A DNA stretch of 64,000 nt from Candidatus Brocadia pituitae (GTDB lineage Bacteria > Planctomycetota > Brocadiia > Brocadiales > Brocadiaceae), in the NCBI GenBank assembly GCA_017347445.1, contig AP021856.1, positions 1,744,613-1,808,612 of the forward strand. Reading direction: 5' to 3'. How positions within the stretch are numbered: the stretch's first letter is position 1; each line of letters opens with the position of its first letter. The notes beneath the pieces are model-generated. The model was not told the DNA's origin. It saw only the letters and a list, made by a program, of their open reading frames with translations, and made no database searches. Shown piece by piece: positions 16,018-26,237 of this stretch. Position numbers and translations under genes: made by a program.

Positions 16018-17592
16018 GTGTTCACCAGTAAAAAAGTGATTATTCTGAATATCAATAAAATTATTTTTTCGAGTCTGGATATCCGGGATGTTTACCAGAC
16101 GATGAGTAATGAACTCCTGAAAGTAATTGATTTTGACCGTTTGAGCGTTACGCTTATTAGCGAAGACAACAATCTCTATGAGAACTTTGTCTTGTCAAAG
16201 GATTACGAAGACACAGCGCTGAAAGAAGGCGTCTTATATCCTATGGAAGGAAGCTTGATGAAACGCGTTGTGCAATTTCGTGAGCCGGTGATTGTCGGCG
16301 ATACGTCGGAAGGACGGTTTCTTACGGATGCAGTTTTGTTCAAAGAAGGCATTCGATCACGGCTGGGTTTCCCATTGGAATACAAAGGAAAGGTGATTGG
16401 GAGTGTAAATTTTGGCATCAAACAAAAGGACTATTATTCAAAGAAACATATCCATTTTTTCTCACAAATTGCGCCTCAATTAGCTTTGGCAATTGAGAAT
16501 ACCCGCCTTTTTAGCAAAATTAAAGAAGCAGAAAAAAAATACCGGGATATTATAGAAAGTTCACCGGATATTATTTTTGAATGTACGAATGAGGGGGAGT
16601 TTCTTCTGATGAGTCCTGCAGTAGAAAAGATCACTGGTTATCCGGCGGACCAGTTTTATCGAAACCGCGGATATGGATTATCTCTTTGCCATAGTGATGA
16701 CCAGGAAAGAGTGCAAAATGAAATTCTTTTATTATTACATGGATTAAGAGGCATTTTACTGGATCTCGAATTTCGGGTGATTCATAAAGAAGGGATGATC
16801 GTATGGTTGTCAATCGAAGCGCTTCCGATTAAAGAAGGCAACACTATCGTTGGCATCGAGGGTTTTTGCCGGGAAATTACTGAAAGAAAAAAATTGGAAG
16901 AACTAAAGAACCATCTGATTCGTGACGTTACGCATGAGCTAAAGACCCCTGTTGCCAAGATAGAGATGGCTGTTGATATGTTCGAACGTTCTCTTAAGAC
17001 GGGGAGCGCTGGTGTGCCGGAACGAGGCGCTCAGGTGCAGGAGATACTCAGAAATAATATCGGCCGATTGAAGAATAGTATGAAAAATATTCTTGAAATA
17101 TCTAGGTTGGAATCAGGGATGGAACCGCTCAAGGTATCCAATGTTTCTCTCAATGAAGTGGTGAAACAGGTTGTCAGTGAAATGACTGGTGCAGCTACCG
17201 GCAAGGGCAATGTTGTCGTCAATGGTATGCCGTCCGACTTTCCCACGATAAGGGCAGACCGTGAAAAGATATACCAGTTATTAGTACACCTGATCGACAA
17301 TGCTATAAAATTCACAGAACAGGGGAAAATTTGCATATCGGCAATGGTGCTCCCGGATGCACTAGAGGTAACGATAGGAGATACGGGCAGGGGATTGGAG
17401 GAAGAGTCGAAAAAACGGGTATTTGAGAAGTTTTACAAGGAAACGCCTTCGGCGTATGGATCGGGAATTGGCCTTGCAATATGCAAGAATATTGTTCAAA
17501 TCCATAAGGGCAGAATTTGGGTAGAATCGAAGGGAAAGGGAATGGGATCCCAATTTATCTTCACCTTGCCGCTGCAGAGGACCGTTAGTTAG
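16018..17592 (+). CDS. GAF-PAS sensor histidine kinase
   Basis: A 524-residue soluble kinase with no transmembrane segment. A GAF domain (about 5-160) is followed by PAS (about 175-295, SSPDIIFECTNEGEFLLMSP). The HisKA helix has the phospho-acceptor in DVTHELKTPVAKIEMAVDMF (about 303). A HATPase domain follows with N box HLIDNAIKFT, GDTGRGLEEE and GSGIGLAICKNIVQIHKGRIW. It presumably senses an intracellular small ligand or redox state and phosphorylates the receiver protein encoded 43 bp downstream. The start is GTG with a weak binding site, so the N-terminus could be slightly shorter. Confidence 0.9.
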   Translation: MFTSKKVIILNINKIIFSSLDIRDVYQTMSNELLKVIDFDRLSVTLISEDNNLYENFVLSKDYEDTALKEGVLYPMEGSLMKRVVQFREPVIVGDTSEGRFLTDAVLFKEGIRSRLGFPLEYKGKVIGSVNFGIKQKDYYSKKHIHFFSQIAPQLALAIENTRLFSKIKEAEKKYRDIIESSPDIIFECTNEGEFLLMSPAVEKITGYPADQFYRNRGYGLSLCHSDDQERVQNEILLLLHGLRGILLDLEFRVIHKEGMIVWLSIEALPIKEGNTIVGIEGFCREITERKKLEELKNHLIRDVTHELKTPVAKIEMAVDMFERSLKTGSAGVPERGAQVQEILRNNIGRLKNSMKNILEISRLESGMEPLKVSNVSLNEVVKQVVSEMTGAATGKGNVVVNGMPSDFPTIRADREKIYQLLVHLIDNAIKFTEQGKICISAMVLPDALEVTIGDTGRGLEEESKKRVFEKFYKETPSAYGSGIGLAICKNIVQIHKGRIWVESKGKGMGSQFIFTLPLQRTVS

Positions 17593-17635
17593 AATATTTG
17601 GCTTCGTGCAATCTTTTCGAAGGAGTTGAAAAGGA

Positions 17636-17992
17636 ATGAAGGAGATATTGATCATAGAAGACGACCAGGAAATGCAGGAATTTTACAAGGATATGTTGCA
17701 AGGGGAGCAATTTGTCGTAACTCTTGCCTCAAATGCAGACGAGGGACTCAAAAAAGCAAAAGAAAAGAACTATGATTTAGTGATCCTTGACATCCTGATG
17801 GAAGGAGTTACGGGTGACAGGATTTTTGCGGCGCTGAGAAAGGACAGCCGATACAGGAACGTTCCCGTCATTATGGCCTCTGCACTTGATGAGAAAACCT
17901 ACCGGTGTTTTCAGGCATTAGGAAATGTTTCATTCCTGGAGAAACCGTTTAATAAAGAAAACCTTTTGGGAGTGATAGCCAAAAGACTCTGA
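17636..17992 (+). CDS. Response regulator, receiver domain only
   Basis: A 118-residue stand-alone CheY-like receiver. The acidic pocket is IIEDDQEM near 6-8, the phospho-acceptor Asp is in DLVILDILMEG near 51, the Thr/Ser position is in VIMASAL and the conserved Lys is in FLEKPFNKENLL. There is no output domain, so it must act through protein contacts or further phosphotransfer. AGGAG lies upstream of the ATG. It follows the kinase directly and is the probable partner. Confidence 0.92.
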   Translation: MKEILIIEDDQEMQEFYKDMLQGEQFVVTLASNADEGLKKAKEKNYDLVILDILMEGVTGDRIFAALRKDSRYRNVPVIMASALDEKTYRCFQALGNVSFLEKPFNKENLLGVIAKRL

Positions 17993-18152
17993 ATATTTTA
18001 AAAAGTATTAAACCCTTTATGGATAGTACTGTTTGCAGACACTTACATAAAATGAAATTCTCATATAAGGTGTTTAATTTTGATTTCCTGGCATAGTGTC
18101 TTATCTTGTTGCTTTGTCTCAAAAATATACGATATTGAGAAAGGAGTGAGTA

Positions 18153-18314
18153 ATGAAGAGGATTGGGCATTGGAGCAAAAACCCAAAAGGTGTATTTTTT
18201 GATGAAAGTCATACCCTGAAAACATATCGGGATGAAGAAAAATATTGTTTCCGTTGCGGAAATTGCCATACTGAAATCAAAGAAGGGACAGTTTGTAAAT
18301 GCGCAAAAAAATGA
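18153..18314 (+). CDS. Small cysteine-rich protein, 53 residues
   Basis: A short gene with a strong AAGGAG 7 nt before ATG 18153. The 53-residue product carries CFRCGNCH and a later CKC near the end, spaced like a compact zinc-binding or iron-binding ribbon. A CxxCH string (CGNCH) is present, but there is no signal peptide, so haem attachment is unlikely. The rest is basic and polar (HWSKNPKGVFFDESHTL). It lies alone between the response regulator and the convergent phosphatase gene. No family is recognised. Confidence 0.6.
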   Translation: MKRIGHWSKNPKGVFFDESHTLKTYRDEEKYCFRCGNCHTEIKEGTVCKCAKK

Positions 18315-18431
18315 ATTCGTAAGAAAATGAGAGGCATCGAGGAACAGGATGCTGAGTAGTCGGGAAAAGATCAGGACCGTCTCCCATGCTCCTTCCCTGG
18401 TGAATAATGAATGTCCTGGTTCTGCCGCTTA

Positions 18432-20096
18432 CTAACCCAGATACCCCAGTCCCTTCAGTCGGTCCCGTATCTTGGCTTCTTCCTCAGGCGAAACGTCGTG
18501 GATAGCATCAATTCTCTTAGCCCGGATAGTTTGGTATTCAATCTCTTTTGACTCCGTGTGCAGTATATCAGTCAATACCTTGCCATCCATGTATGTTGGG
18601 ACTTGTTTGTCGAAGAGGTAAAGAATGGTGGGAACAATATCGGTAATCTCGGCATTTTGTACTTGATGATTTTTCTTGATGTCCTTCCCCATAGCAATGA
18701 AAATTCCATATTGTCTATGACATCCAGAGCGACAGAGATTGTATTGCGTTGCGGGCATGAGTATTTCCTGGCTAAGACCGACTTGCATGACGTAACCTTC
18801 CGCCATGTCAATGATCAGGTCAGGGGCGTTTGATACAAAGTCTCCGGTATATATCTCTTCCTTTTTGTAGATCTTTTGGATGATTTTTTTCAATGTTTTT
18901 GGATCTTTTACCGTATAGAGGGTTTCGATTAATTCATTTCTCAAGGTTTCGTATTCATCTCCTCGTGTAATAATACCCTTTGGTTGGCGACCCTTGAGAT
19001 TGATCCAGACATTCTGGCCTGACAGAGAGCAAAAATACGCTTTTGTCTGTGACCAGTCAACGTTTCCCAATCCGGTGCCAATGGTTGGAGTAAGCGACTT
19101 AAGTCTCAACCAATCGGGGACGATGTGATCAACCCATGGCCCTATCCCCATTCTATAGGTGAGTTTTTTCAGGGCAGTTTTTATTGTTCTCAATAGTTCA
19201 GTATTAAAAGCTGCTGGTGGTCTTGGTTTTAGCTTTAGAATACCAATATCATGAAAATATCTGTTGATGGAAAAATCCTTGTAAAGCCCGCCAAACCCGT
19301 GATCAGAGACAAGAATGACGGTGGTATCTTCTGAGATAGTGTCCAAAAGTCGTTTTATAACGATATCGAGATGTTGGTAGTAGTTTGCAATGGCATCTTT
19401 GTATTTTTGGGAATTTTTGGGATCGTGAAGGGGGTGTTGTGTCTGCATGTGACGCCAGAAAAAGTGTTGTAATCGGTCTAATTCATCAAACACGATCATA
19501 AAAAAATCGGGTTGGTATTTGTTGTAGAGATAATGAACCGCCTTTTCCTGCATATCGGAGACTTTATAGAGTTCGTCAAGAAAGGCGTCTTCCTTCCCAC
19601 TCATAATTGTTCCAACATCAATGCTGAATTGTAATCCGGATAAATACTTTTTTAGCTCTTCTTTAAGAGACGCTGGATATATGAAATTCGAGTTTGTATC
19701 AGGGGTACCCAAACCAGCAACCATGAAACCCCGGATTGCTTCGGGCGGATAAGTCATGGGTATATTAAAGATGCCCGATGTCATGCTATAGGAGTCAAGA
19801 ATGTTCCAGATAGCAGGGGTCTTTCTGTCGTTTGAGGAGATGTTTCTGAGATCGTAGGTATCGTTACTGATGGTGAAAAAGTCAAAGATGTTGTGTTTGC
19901 CAGGATTTACACCGGTGAAGGCTGATGTCCAGGCTGGTGCGCTGAGAGGGGGGATGGTGCTGTTTAAATTTCCATAGCTGCCGTTTTTCACCAAGTAGTC
20001 CCATGTGGGCAATTTCCCTTTTTGAATCAGGGGGTGAATGACATCCCATGTGGCGCCATCCAGGCCGATAACGACAACTTTCTTTGTCTTAACCAT
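18432..20096 (-). CDS. Alkaline phosphatase-superfamily phosphodiesterase
   Basis: A 554-residue member of the type I phosphodiesterase/nucleotide pyrophosphatase group. The N-terminus VVVIGLDGATWDVIHPLI supplies the first metal ligand Asp. PPLSAPAWTSAFTGVNPGKHNIFDF holds the nucleophile region, and TVILVSDHGFGGLYKD near 265 gives the Asp-His metal motif. There is no signal peptide, so it is cytoplasmic or membrane-associated. The C-terminal 100 residues include LRDRLKGLGYLG, a tail seen in these proteins in planctomycetes and deltaproteobacteria. It overlaps the end of pyrF by 8 bp. Substrate unknown. Confidence 0.85.
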   Translation of the reverse strand: MVKTKKVVVIGLDGATWDVIHPLIQKGKLPTWDYLVKNGSYGNLNSTIPPLSAPAWTSAFTGVNPGKHNIFDFFTISNDTYDLRNISSNDRKTPAIWNILDSYSMTSGIFNIPMTYPPEAIRGFMVAGLGTPDTNSNFIYPASLKEELKKYLSGLQFSIDVGTIMSGKEDAFLDELYKVSDMQEKAVHYLYNKYQPDFFMIVFDELDRLQHFFWRHMQTQHPLHDPKNSQKYKDAIANYYQHLDIVIKRLLDTISEDTTVILVSDHGFGGLYKDFSINRYFHDIGILKLKPRPPAAFNTELLRTIKTALKKLTYRMGIGPWVDHIVPDWLRLKSLTPTIGTGLGNVDWSQTKAYFCSLSGQNVWINLKGRQPKGIITRGDEYETLRNELIETLYTVKDPKTLKKIIQKIYKKEEIYTGDFVSNAPDLIIDMAEGYVMQVGLSQEILMPATQYNLCRSGCHRQYGIFIAMGKDIKKNHQVQNAEITDIVPTILYLFDKQVPTYMDGKVLTDILHTESKEIEYQTIRAKRIDAIHDVSPEEEAKIRDRLKGLGYLG

Positions 20097-21057
20097 AGGT
20101 TACTTTAAGCATATTTCTTATGTCTTCATTCATCTTTATGAGTGCTGCCTGGGTAGCGTCTTTCCATGATTGCATGCCGTATTTTTCCTTCCAGGGGGAT
20201 ACGGCATATGCATAAAGAATGGACCGGGAGGCGTTGATAATTGCTCCTAAGCCGTCACGGTTAAAACAATATCCGATATCTTTTGCAGTAGCGCCCTGGG
20301 TGCCGTAACCAGGTACAAGAAAATAAGCCGCGGGCATAATTCTCCGCAATATCGATAGCTCGTGGGGATAGGTGGCTCCCACAACGGCACCGACTGCGCT
20401 GTACCCTTGTTTGCCAATGGAATCATTGCCCCATGCGTGCGTTTTTTCCGCTACAATTTCATGGAGTTTTTTCTCCCCGCACAGCAGGTCCTGAAATTCG
20501 CCGGAATCGGGATTTGATGTTTTTACAAGGACAAAGATGCCTTTCTTATGTTTCTGTGCCGTCTGTATGAAGGGGAGCAGGCTGTCAGTTCCCAGATACG
20601 GGTTGACGGTTATGGCATCTGCGCCAAATGGAATTTCTGTGACATGGTCTATGCGTACGTCTCCTATATGGGCGTTGGCGTATGCCTCTGCGGTGCTGGG
20701 CACATCACTCCTTTTCACATCGCCAATTACGATCAGTCCTTTTTGCTTGGCGTACCGAATGGTTTCGGTATAGGTCCGGATTCCCCGCCAGCCGTAGAGT
20801 TCATAAAATGCTATCTGGGGTTTGATAATATTCACAAAGGGTGCGATAAGGTCGATGACCTGTATGTTAAACTCCAGAATTACGCGGGATGTGTATTCAA
20901 GGCTCTCCTTTGATAAAGGAGAGAACTTCTGCTTGATGGTATCGGGGATAAGGGTAAGATAAGGGTCTAACCCTACCGCCACACAGCTATTTTTTTTACG
21001 GATGGCTGTGATAAGCTGGTCGGTAAAATTTTCTCTGCTGTCTGAGATTACAGGCAA
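20089..21057 (-). CDS. pyrF: Orotidine 5'-phosphate decarboxylase (type 2)
   Basis: A 322-residue long-form OMP decarboxylase, which makes UMP in pyrimidine synthesis. The motif LIVIGDVKRSDVPSTAEAYANA contains the catalytic Asp-Lys-Asp cluster of the type 2 family, and VAVGLDPYL near the N-terminus binds substrate. FLVPGYGTQGATAKDI gives the phosphate-gripper loop. The start is TTG 21057 with AAGGGAAA upstream. It overlaps the phosphatase gene by 8 bp and lies 35 bp after the amidotransferase gene, so the three probably form an operon. Confidence 0.95.
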   Translation of the reverse strand: MPVISDSRENFTDQLITAIRKKNSCVAVGLDPYLTLIPDTIKQKFSPLSKESLEYTSRVILEFNIQVIDLIAPFVNIIKPQIAFYELYGWRGIRTYTETIRYAKQKGLIVIGDVKRSDVPSTAEAYANAHIGDVRIDHVTEIPFGADAITVNPYLGTDSLLPFIQTAQKHKKGIFVLVKTSNPDSGEFQDLLCGEKKLHEIVAEKTHAWGNDSIGKQGYSAVGAVVGATYPHELSILRRIMPAAYFLVPGYGTQGATAKDIGYCFNRDGLGAIINASRSILYAYAVSPWKEKYGMQSWKDATQAALIKMNEDIRNMLKVTYG

Positions 21058-21092
21058 GGTCGTTTCCCTTAATTCAGATGTTGATTGCGTAG

Positions 21093-21656
21093 TTAGAGTG
21101 ATAAAAAATTTTCCAGAAGTTTTGGCCCTTCTTCGGTTAAAAAAGATTCAGGATGAAACTGTACCCCTTCCAAGGGGTACTCTTTATGGCGAATTCCCAT
21201 AATCTCATCATCATCTGCCCTGGCTGTAACCTCAAGGCAATCAGGGAGGGTATCTTCTTTGACAATAAGGGAATGATACCGTGTTGCCTCAAAGGGATTG
21301 GAAAGACCGTGGTAAATCGTTTTATTGTCATGCCTAATCATGGATGTCTTGCCGTGCATAAGTCTCCGCGCCCGAACAACGTCTGCCCCATGAGTGTATG
21401 CAATACATTGGTGACCCAGACAGACACCAAGGATTGGTATCTTGCCGGCAAACTGCTTTATGATGGCATTAGAAATGCCTGCTTCTTTAGGTGTGCAAGG
21501 CCCTGGTGATATAATAATATAATCAGGATGCTTTTTCTCTATTTCATCGAGGCGGATCTTGTCATTACGAAAGACTTCCATCTTTGCGCCAAATGCGCCG
21601 ATTTGTTGTACAAGATTATACGTAAAGGAGTCGTAATTATCGATAATAAGCACCAT
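21093..21656 (-). CDS. trpG: Anthranilate/aminodeoxychorismate synthase glutamine amidotransferase
   Basis: A class I glutamine amidotransferase of 187 residues. [17 protein letters not shown] is the TrpG/PabA N-terminus, [14 protein letters not shown] carries the nucleophilic Cys, and [14 protein letters not shown] gives the catalytic His-Glu. It supplies ammonia from glutamine for anthranilate (tryptophan) or aminodeoxychorismate (folate) formation. The synthase subunit is not in this window, so TrpG versus PabA cannot be decided. ATG 21656 is preferred to an upstream in-frame start 12 codons earlier because the conserved sequence begins there. Confidence 0.92.
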   Translation of the reverse strand: MVLIIDNYDSFTYNLVQQIGAFGAKMEVFRNDKIRLDEIEKKHPDYIIISPGPCTPKEAGISNAIIKQFAGKIPILGVCLGHQCIAYTHGADVVRARRLMHGKTSMIRHDNKTIYHGLSNPFEATRYHSLIVKEDTLPDCLEVTARADDDEIMGIRHKEYPLEGVQFHPESFLTEEGPKLLENFLSL

Positions 21657-21692
21657 GGTTCTTTTCGTTTCCTTGAACAAAGATATTAGCAA

Positions 21693-21982
21693 AATACCTA
21701 TTGAATATCAAAAGGATTTTCAGGTGGTAACCACTTATTGCATTAATTCTGGCTTACCTATCCTTACGATAAAAACAACTTGACAACCGGCGTTTTTTTT
21801 GTTAAATTTTTGCACAATATTAATGATCGTGCATGTAATGAGAAGACGGCTATGTTATTTCTGGTGAATTTCTTATAACGGTTACGGGTTGGTTTGGTTG
21901 AGTATCGATTGCAAAAGTGGGGAAAACCCACTTTTTTATTTTAAGGATAGTAATTTTTCCTTAATGAATATTTCAGTCGTCG
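21693..21982. promoter_or_regulatory. Divergent intergenic region upstream of trpG and nusA
   Basis: About 290 AT-rich bases separate the minus-strand trpG group from the plus-strand nusA operon and must hold both promoters. AAAACCCACTTTTTTATTTT near 21923-21942 is a T-rich run. No riboswitch family is recognised. No small gene with a credible ribosome binding site is seen. Confidence 0.4.
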
Positions 21983-22015
21983 TTGAATTTGCCGAATGAC
22001 CAAAAAAGGGAAGTT

Positions 22016-23092
22016 ATGGACAAAGAAAGTTTGTTACGTCTGGTAGACAGTTTGCACAGGGATAAAGAAATTGCCAAAGATGTCGTGTTTCAAGGGATAG
22101 AGGCCGCCTTGACCACTGCAGCAAGGAAGCATTTTAAATCTCAGGAAATGGTTTCGATTCAAATTGACAGAAACACCGGAGAAATTTTGGCAAAGGAAGG
22201 CGATCGTATGATTGATCCCTCGGAATTAGGGAGGATTACGGCGCAAACTGCAAAACAAGTCATTATTCAGAAGATACGGGAAGCTGAACGGGATGTGATT
22301 TATGATGACTTTATTAGCAGGCGGGGGGTTATTGTAAGCGGTACGGTTCAAAGATTCGAAGGTTCTGCAATAATTGTCAACCTTGGCAAAACAGAAGGCA
22401 TTTTGCAACGGGCAGAACAGATTGACGGTGAGCATTATAATACGAATGAGCGCGTAAGGGCGATTGTCTTTGATGTGAAAAAGATAGGGATACGCGTAAG
22501 GATTTTGCTTTCAAGGACGCACCCTGATTTTGTTCGGAGACTGTTTGAACTGGAAGTACCTGAAATTGGTGAACATACCATTGAAATTAAAGCACTGGCG
22601 AGAGAGCCTGGTCACAGGACTAAGATCGCCGTGGCTTCAGGTGATCCGAATGTTGATTGCGTTGGCGCATGTGTTGGCGTCCGCGGTTCCCGGATCAAGA
22701 ATATTGTGGATGAATTAAATGGAGAGAAGATCGATATCATCAGATGGAGCGATGAGCCAGAGGTCTTACTGCCCAATGCGCTGAAACCAGCAGATGTTTC
22801 CGGGATTATTTTGTCTTCCGGGAATCAGGTTGCAACCATTGTTGTGCCGAATGACCAACTTTCTCTTGCGATAGGAAAAAGAGGCCAAAATGTGCGTCTG
22901 GCGTCCCGCCTGACTTCGTGGGACATTGACATCATTACAGAATCAGAGTTTGAAGAGAGACAAAAAACCAGCGCTGAGGGATTTACAGAAGTTGCTGAGG
23001 CTAATAAAAAAATTGCTGATAATGTGCCGGCAGTAACTACAGAATCTGACGAACGTGTACAATCCGGCGGGGAAAAAGAGGAAGTTTCATAA
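22016..23092 (+). CDS. nusA: Transcription termination/antitermination factor NusA
   Basis: About 358 residues, the compact NusA without C-terminal acidic repeats. The N-terminal RNA polymerase-binding domain (about 1-125) is followed by S1 (about 130-200, GVIVSGTVQRFEGSAIIVNLG) and two KH domains (about 205-345), with the NusA signature VGACVGVRGSRIKNIVDEL and the second KH GxxG in AIGKRGQNVRLASRL. It binds RNA polymerase and nascent RNA. AGGGAAG precedes ATG 22016. It leads the conserved nusA-infB-ylxP-rbfA cluster. Confidence 0.97.
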   Translation: MDKESLLRLVDSLHRDKEIAKDVVFQGIEAALTTAARKHFKSQEMVSIQIDRNTGEILAKEGDRMIDPSELGRITAQTAKQVIIQKIREAERDVIYDDFISRRGVIVSGTVQRFEGSAIIVNLGKTEGILQRAEQIDGEHYNTNERVRAIVFDVKKIGIRVRILLSRTHPDFVRRLFELEVPEIGEHTIEIKALAREPGHRTKIAVASGDPNVDCVGACVGVRGSRIKNIVDELNGEKIDIIRWSDEPEVLLPNALKPADVSGIILSSGNQVATIVVPNDQLSLAIGKRGQNVRLASRLTSWDIDIITESEFEERQKTSAEGFTEVAEANKKIADNVPAVTTESDERVQSGGEKEEVS

Positions 23093-23122
23093 GAGAAAAT
23101 ACTTTACATAGTAGGAGTTTAC

Positions 23123-25351
23123 ATGGGAAAAATTCGGATCAGCCTGCTTGCGAAAGAGCTAGGGGTTAAGAGTACCCTTTTGATTGATAAGTGTCATGAG
23201 AAAGGGTTGTCTCACATCACCCACCATGCCAATACACTTATTCCTGAGCAAGCAGAAATGATACGGCAGTTGTTCAGACCACCACCGCAAGCTGCTCCTG
23301 TCAAAGAAGAACCAAAGAGTAAAGATATAACTCTCCCACGTCAGACCGAACAAAAAAAAGAAGATAAAACTATCGTTCAGGCGGGTAGTGGTATCAAGAT
23401 TATTCAGCCTGCCAAGATTGTGAGAATTCCCACAGGTCCTTCCCAGCCTCAGAAGATGGTAAAAGTACCGCCAACAAAGATGTTTTGGAAGAAGAAGCGA
23501 CCCGCGTCTGCTGCACCGATGAAGAGAAAAGAACACGCAGGAGAAATCGTAGAAATGAAGAAACCTGCGGTTAAGGAAAAAGAAACAAGGATTGTTATGG
23601 AGCCGCCCATAACGGTAAAAGATCTTTCTTCAAAATTAGGAATTCGTGCGAATGAGATTATTACCAAGTTGCTTCTTGGGCACAATGTGCGGTCGACCAT
23701 TAATCAAATATTGACCGAGGAGATTGTACAACTGTTAGGCATTGAGTATGGGGTGGAGATTGAAATCAAAAAAAAGGAGATGGTAGAAGAAGGCGATGTT
23801 ATTGCCCATCAGACCTCCACCAGATCTGAAGATATGGTGCATCGCGCGCCAATTGTGACTTTTTTGGGGCATGTTGACCATGGGAAGACATCGCTCCTTG
23901 ATAGTATTCGTCTAACCAATGTGGCGGCTGGCGAGGTGGGTGGGATTACACAGCACATTGGTGCTTATAAGGTAGAAACGAACGGCAAGCATGTAGTATT
24001 TCTGGATACGCCGGGTCATGAAGCTTTTACTGCGATGAGGGCACGGGGGGCAAACATTACGGATGTGGTAGTGCTCGTTGTAGCTGCCGATGATGGAGTA
24101 ATGCCACAGACGGAGGAGGCATTAAATCATGCCAAGGCTGCCAATGTGCCGATTGTGGTAGCCTTAAATAAGATAGACAAGCCAGGCGCCAATTCATTGC
24201 GCGTGAAGCAGCAGCTTGCAAATTTAGAATTGATTCCTGAGGAGTGGGGTGGAAAGACGCAGTTCGTTGAGACTTCTGCGGTCACAAAAAAAGGTATTAA
24301 TTCCCTACTGGAAAGGCTTTTGCTGGAATCTGAAATCCTGGAGTTGAAAGCGAATCCGCAGAACCCGGCCAGAGGTGTTGTGCTAGAGGCCCATTTGAGT
24401 GAAGGACGGGGGGTAGTTGCAAATGTCTTAATACAGGATGGCACCCTGCATCAGGGCGATATCATCTTATGTGGAAAAACTTTCGGCAGGGCACGTCTCA
24501 TTTCCAATGACAGGGGGATTGAGATACAGGCGGCTGGTCCAACGACACCTGTATCCGTCTCTGATTTTTCTGAGGTTCCTGAAGCAGGGGATAAATTTTA
24601 TGTCGTTGGCGATATACAAAAGGCAAGAGAAATTGCCCAGGACAGACAAAAGAAACAACGTGAAACCGCCTTGGCAAAATATCAGCATGTTACCCTGGAT
24701 AGCCTCTATTCCAAAATTGCAGAAGGAAAGGTAAAAGAAATTAAAGTAATCTTAAAGGCCGATTATAAGGGCTCTGTAGAGGTGCTCAAAAAGGCGCTGG
24801 AGGAGCTTTCTACTCCTGAAATTAAAGTAAAAATATTACATTGTGGTGTTGGTGGTATTACAGAATCTGACGTGCTGCTTGCCGATGCATCGGACGCGAT
24901 TATCATCGGATTTTATGTGACAACGGAGGACAAGGCGCGGATTTTGGCAGAGGACAAAGGGGTAGATGTCAGGCTTTATAAAATTATCTATGATGCGACA
25001 AACGAGATAAAAGCCGCCATGGAAGGTATGCTGGAACCGGAATCCAGGGAAGTTATATTAGGGCAGGTTGAAATACGGCAAGTTTACCATATTTCAAAGT
25101 TCGGTAACGTTGCTGGGTGTTATGTAAAGACGGGTAAAATCACAAGAAATTCCGCCATCCGTCTGATTCGCGATAATATTATCATTTATGTCGGGAAATT
25201 GGAGTCTTTAAAGATTGTAAAAGACGATGTCAAGGAAGTCAGGGCTGGATTTGATTGTGGGTTAAAAATTGCTAATTATGATGATATAAAAATTGGGGAT
25301 ATTGTGGAGGCTTACGAGGTGCAAAAGATTGCGCGGTCCTTAACTGCATAG
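23123..25351 (+). CDS. infB: Translation initiation factor IF-2
   Basis: A 742-residue GTPase that places initiator tRNA on the 30S subunit. The N-terminus (about 1-50, [25 protein letters not shown]) is the IF2N fold, followed by a charged linker and a second IF2N domain (about 155-205). G1 is GHVDHGKT near 249, G3 DTPGHE, G4 NKID. Domains II and III and the fMet-tRNA-binding domain complete the C-terminus. AGGAG precedes the ATG. Length is typical for a short-linker IF-2. It is in operon order between nusA and ylxP. Confidence 0.97.
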   Translation: MGKIRISLLAKELGVKSTLLIDKCHEKGLSHITHHANTLIPEQAEMIRQLFRPPPQAAPVKEEPKSKDITLPRQTEQKKEDKTIVQAGSGIKIIQPAKIVRIPTGPSQPQKMVKVPPTKMFWKKKRPASAAPMKRKEHAGEIVEMKKPAVKEKETRIVMEPPITVKDLSSKLGIRANEIITKLLLGHNVRSTINQILTEEIVQLLGIEYGVEIEIKKKEMVEEGDVIAHQTSTRSEDMVHRAPIVTFLGHVDHGKTSLLDSIRLTNVAAGEVGGITQHIGAYKVETNGKHVVFLDTPGHEAFTAMRARGANITDVVVLVVAADDGVMPQTEEALNHAKAANVPIVVALNKIDKPGANSLRVKQQLANLELIPEEWGGKTQFVETSAVTKKGINSLLERLLLESEILELKANPQNPARGVVLEAHLSEGRGVVANVLIQDGTLHQGDIILCGKTFGRARLISNDRGIEIQAAGPTTPVSVSDFSEVPEAGDKFYVVGDIQKAREIAQDRQKKQRETALAKYQHVTLDSLYSKIAEGKVKEIKVILKADYKGSVEVLKKALEELSTPEIKVKILHCGVGGITESDVLLADASDAIIIGFYVTTEDKARILAEDKGVDVRLYKIIYDATNEIKAAMEGMLEPESREVILGQVEIRQVYHISKFGNVAGCYVKTGKITRNSAIRLIRDNIIIYVGKLESLKIVKDDVKEVRAGFDCGLKIANYDDIKIGDIVEAYEVQKIARSLTA

Positions 25352-25458
25352 AAAATAGTATGGATTCTGATACCGATGCCCTGGTCAGGAAACAGGATTA
25401 TCAGCATTGGGTGTCTTTTGATCAGTTCAAACCGTTATGGTGATAACTATCAGGCGCC

Positions 25459-25770
25459 ATGAATCTGGAGTTTTGTAAATCTGACGATGCTGTGGTTGGA
25501 GTTTTAAGTATTCGATTAGTGATCCGCAGTGCTCATTCATTAAAAGACAAGCGGCGTATTGTAAAAAGCCTGAAAGATCGTATTAAAAATAATTTTAACG
25601 TTTCAATCTCGGAAATTGGTACCCTGGATCATTGTCAATATGCTCGGTTGGGGATTGCTATGGTAGGAAATGATAAAAAGTATCTGAATAGCGCGTTATC
25701 GAGTTTAGTGAATATGTTCCGGGTTGCAGTTGCTGTTGAGCTTGTTGATTATCACCTCGAATTTTTGTAA
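25459..25770 (+). CDS. DUF503 (YlxP-like) protein
   Basis: A 103-residue protein of the DUF503 family. LVIRSAHSLKDKRRIVKSLKDRI and NFNVSISEIGTLDHCQYARLGIAMV are the conserved strands and helix. Members occur between infB and rbfA in many bacteria and are thought to help ribosome or 16S rRNA processing. Here too it lies exactly there. The first 13 residues have no counterpart in the usual family start, so a later start may be used. Confidence 0.88.
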   Translation: MNLEFCKSDDAVVGVLSIRLVIRSAHSLKDKRRIVKSLKDRIKNNFNVSISEIGTLDHCQYARLGIAMVGNDKKYLNSALSSLVNMFRVAVAVELVDYHLEFL

Positions 25771-25859
25771 TTCCATACCTCAAAATACGCAGTCAAATTT
25801 TTCAACCCCTTTTTATGGCTCCGGACTTTCCTTTGTCAGTATAAATTAGGAGGTTTATT

Positions 25860-26237
25860 ATGTCTTCAAGAAGGAACGAGCGATTAGCAGAATTTGTTAA
25901 GCAGGAAGTAAGTAAGATTATCCTCTATGAATTGAATGATCCCAGGATAAGTTTTGTTACCGTAACAAAGGTCGAAATTACCCCTGATTTGAAAAACGCA
26001 AAAGTTTATATTTCAATATTGGGAGAGGACAATACCCGGAGAAAAACTCTACGGGCCATAGAACACGCGAAAGGATTTATTCAGGCGAAAGTGGGTGCCC
26101 AGTTGCAAATACGAAATACCCCCATTCTGACGTTTTGTCTGGATGAGACGCTTCAAAAGAGCCTGCATATATCAAAACTTATTGATGAGGCGGTAAAAGG
26201 CAGCGATATAACAATAAAAGGTGAGTTGGAAGAATGA
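25860..26237 (+). CDS. rbfA: 30S ribosome-binding factor A
   Basis: A 125-residue KH-like cold-shock factor that assists late maturation of the 16S rRNA 5' end. [20 protein letters not shown] and [30 protein letters not shown] are its conserved segments. AGGAGG lies upstream of ATG 25860. Its last codons overlap hisG in ATGA, giving translational coupling. Length is normal. Confidence 0.95.
   Translation: MSSRRNERLAEFVKQEVSKIILYELNDPRISFVTVTKVEITPDLKNAKVYISILGEDNTRRKTLRAIEHAKGFIQAKVGAQLQIRNTPILTFCLDETLQKSLHISKLIDEAVKGSDITIKGELEE

Noticed and set aside
18153-18314. CGNCH in the 53-residue protein as a haem site
   Set aside because: There is no signal peptide and the surrounding cysteines suit a metal ribbon better.
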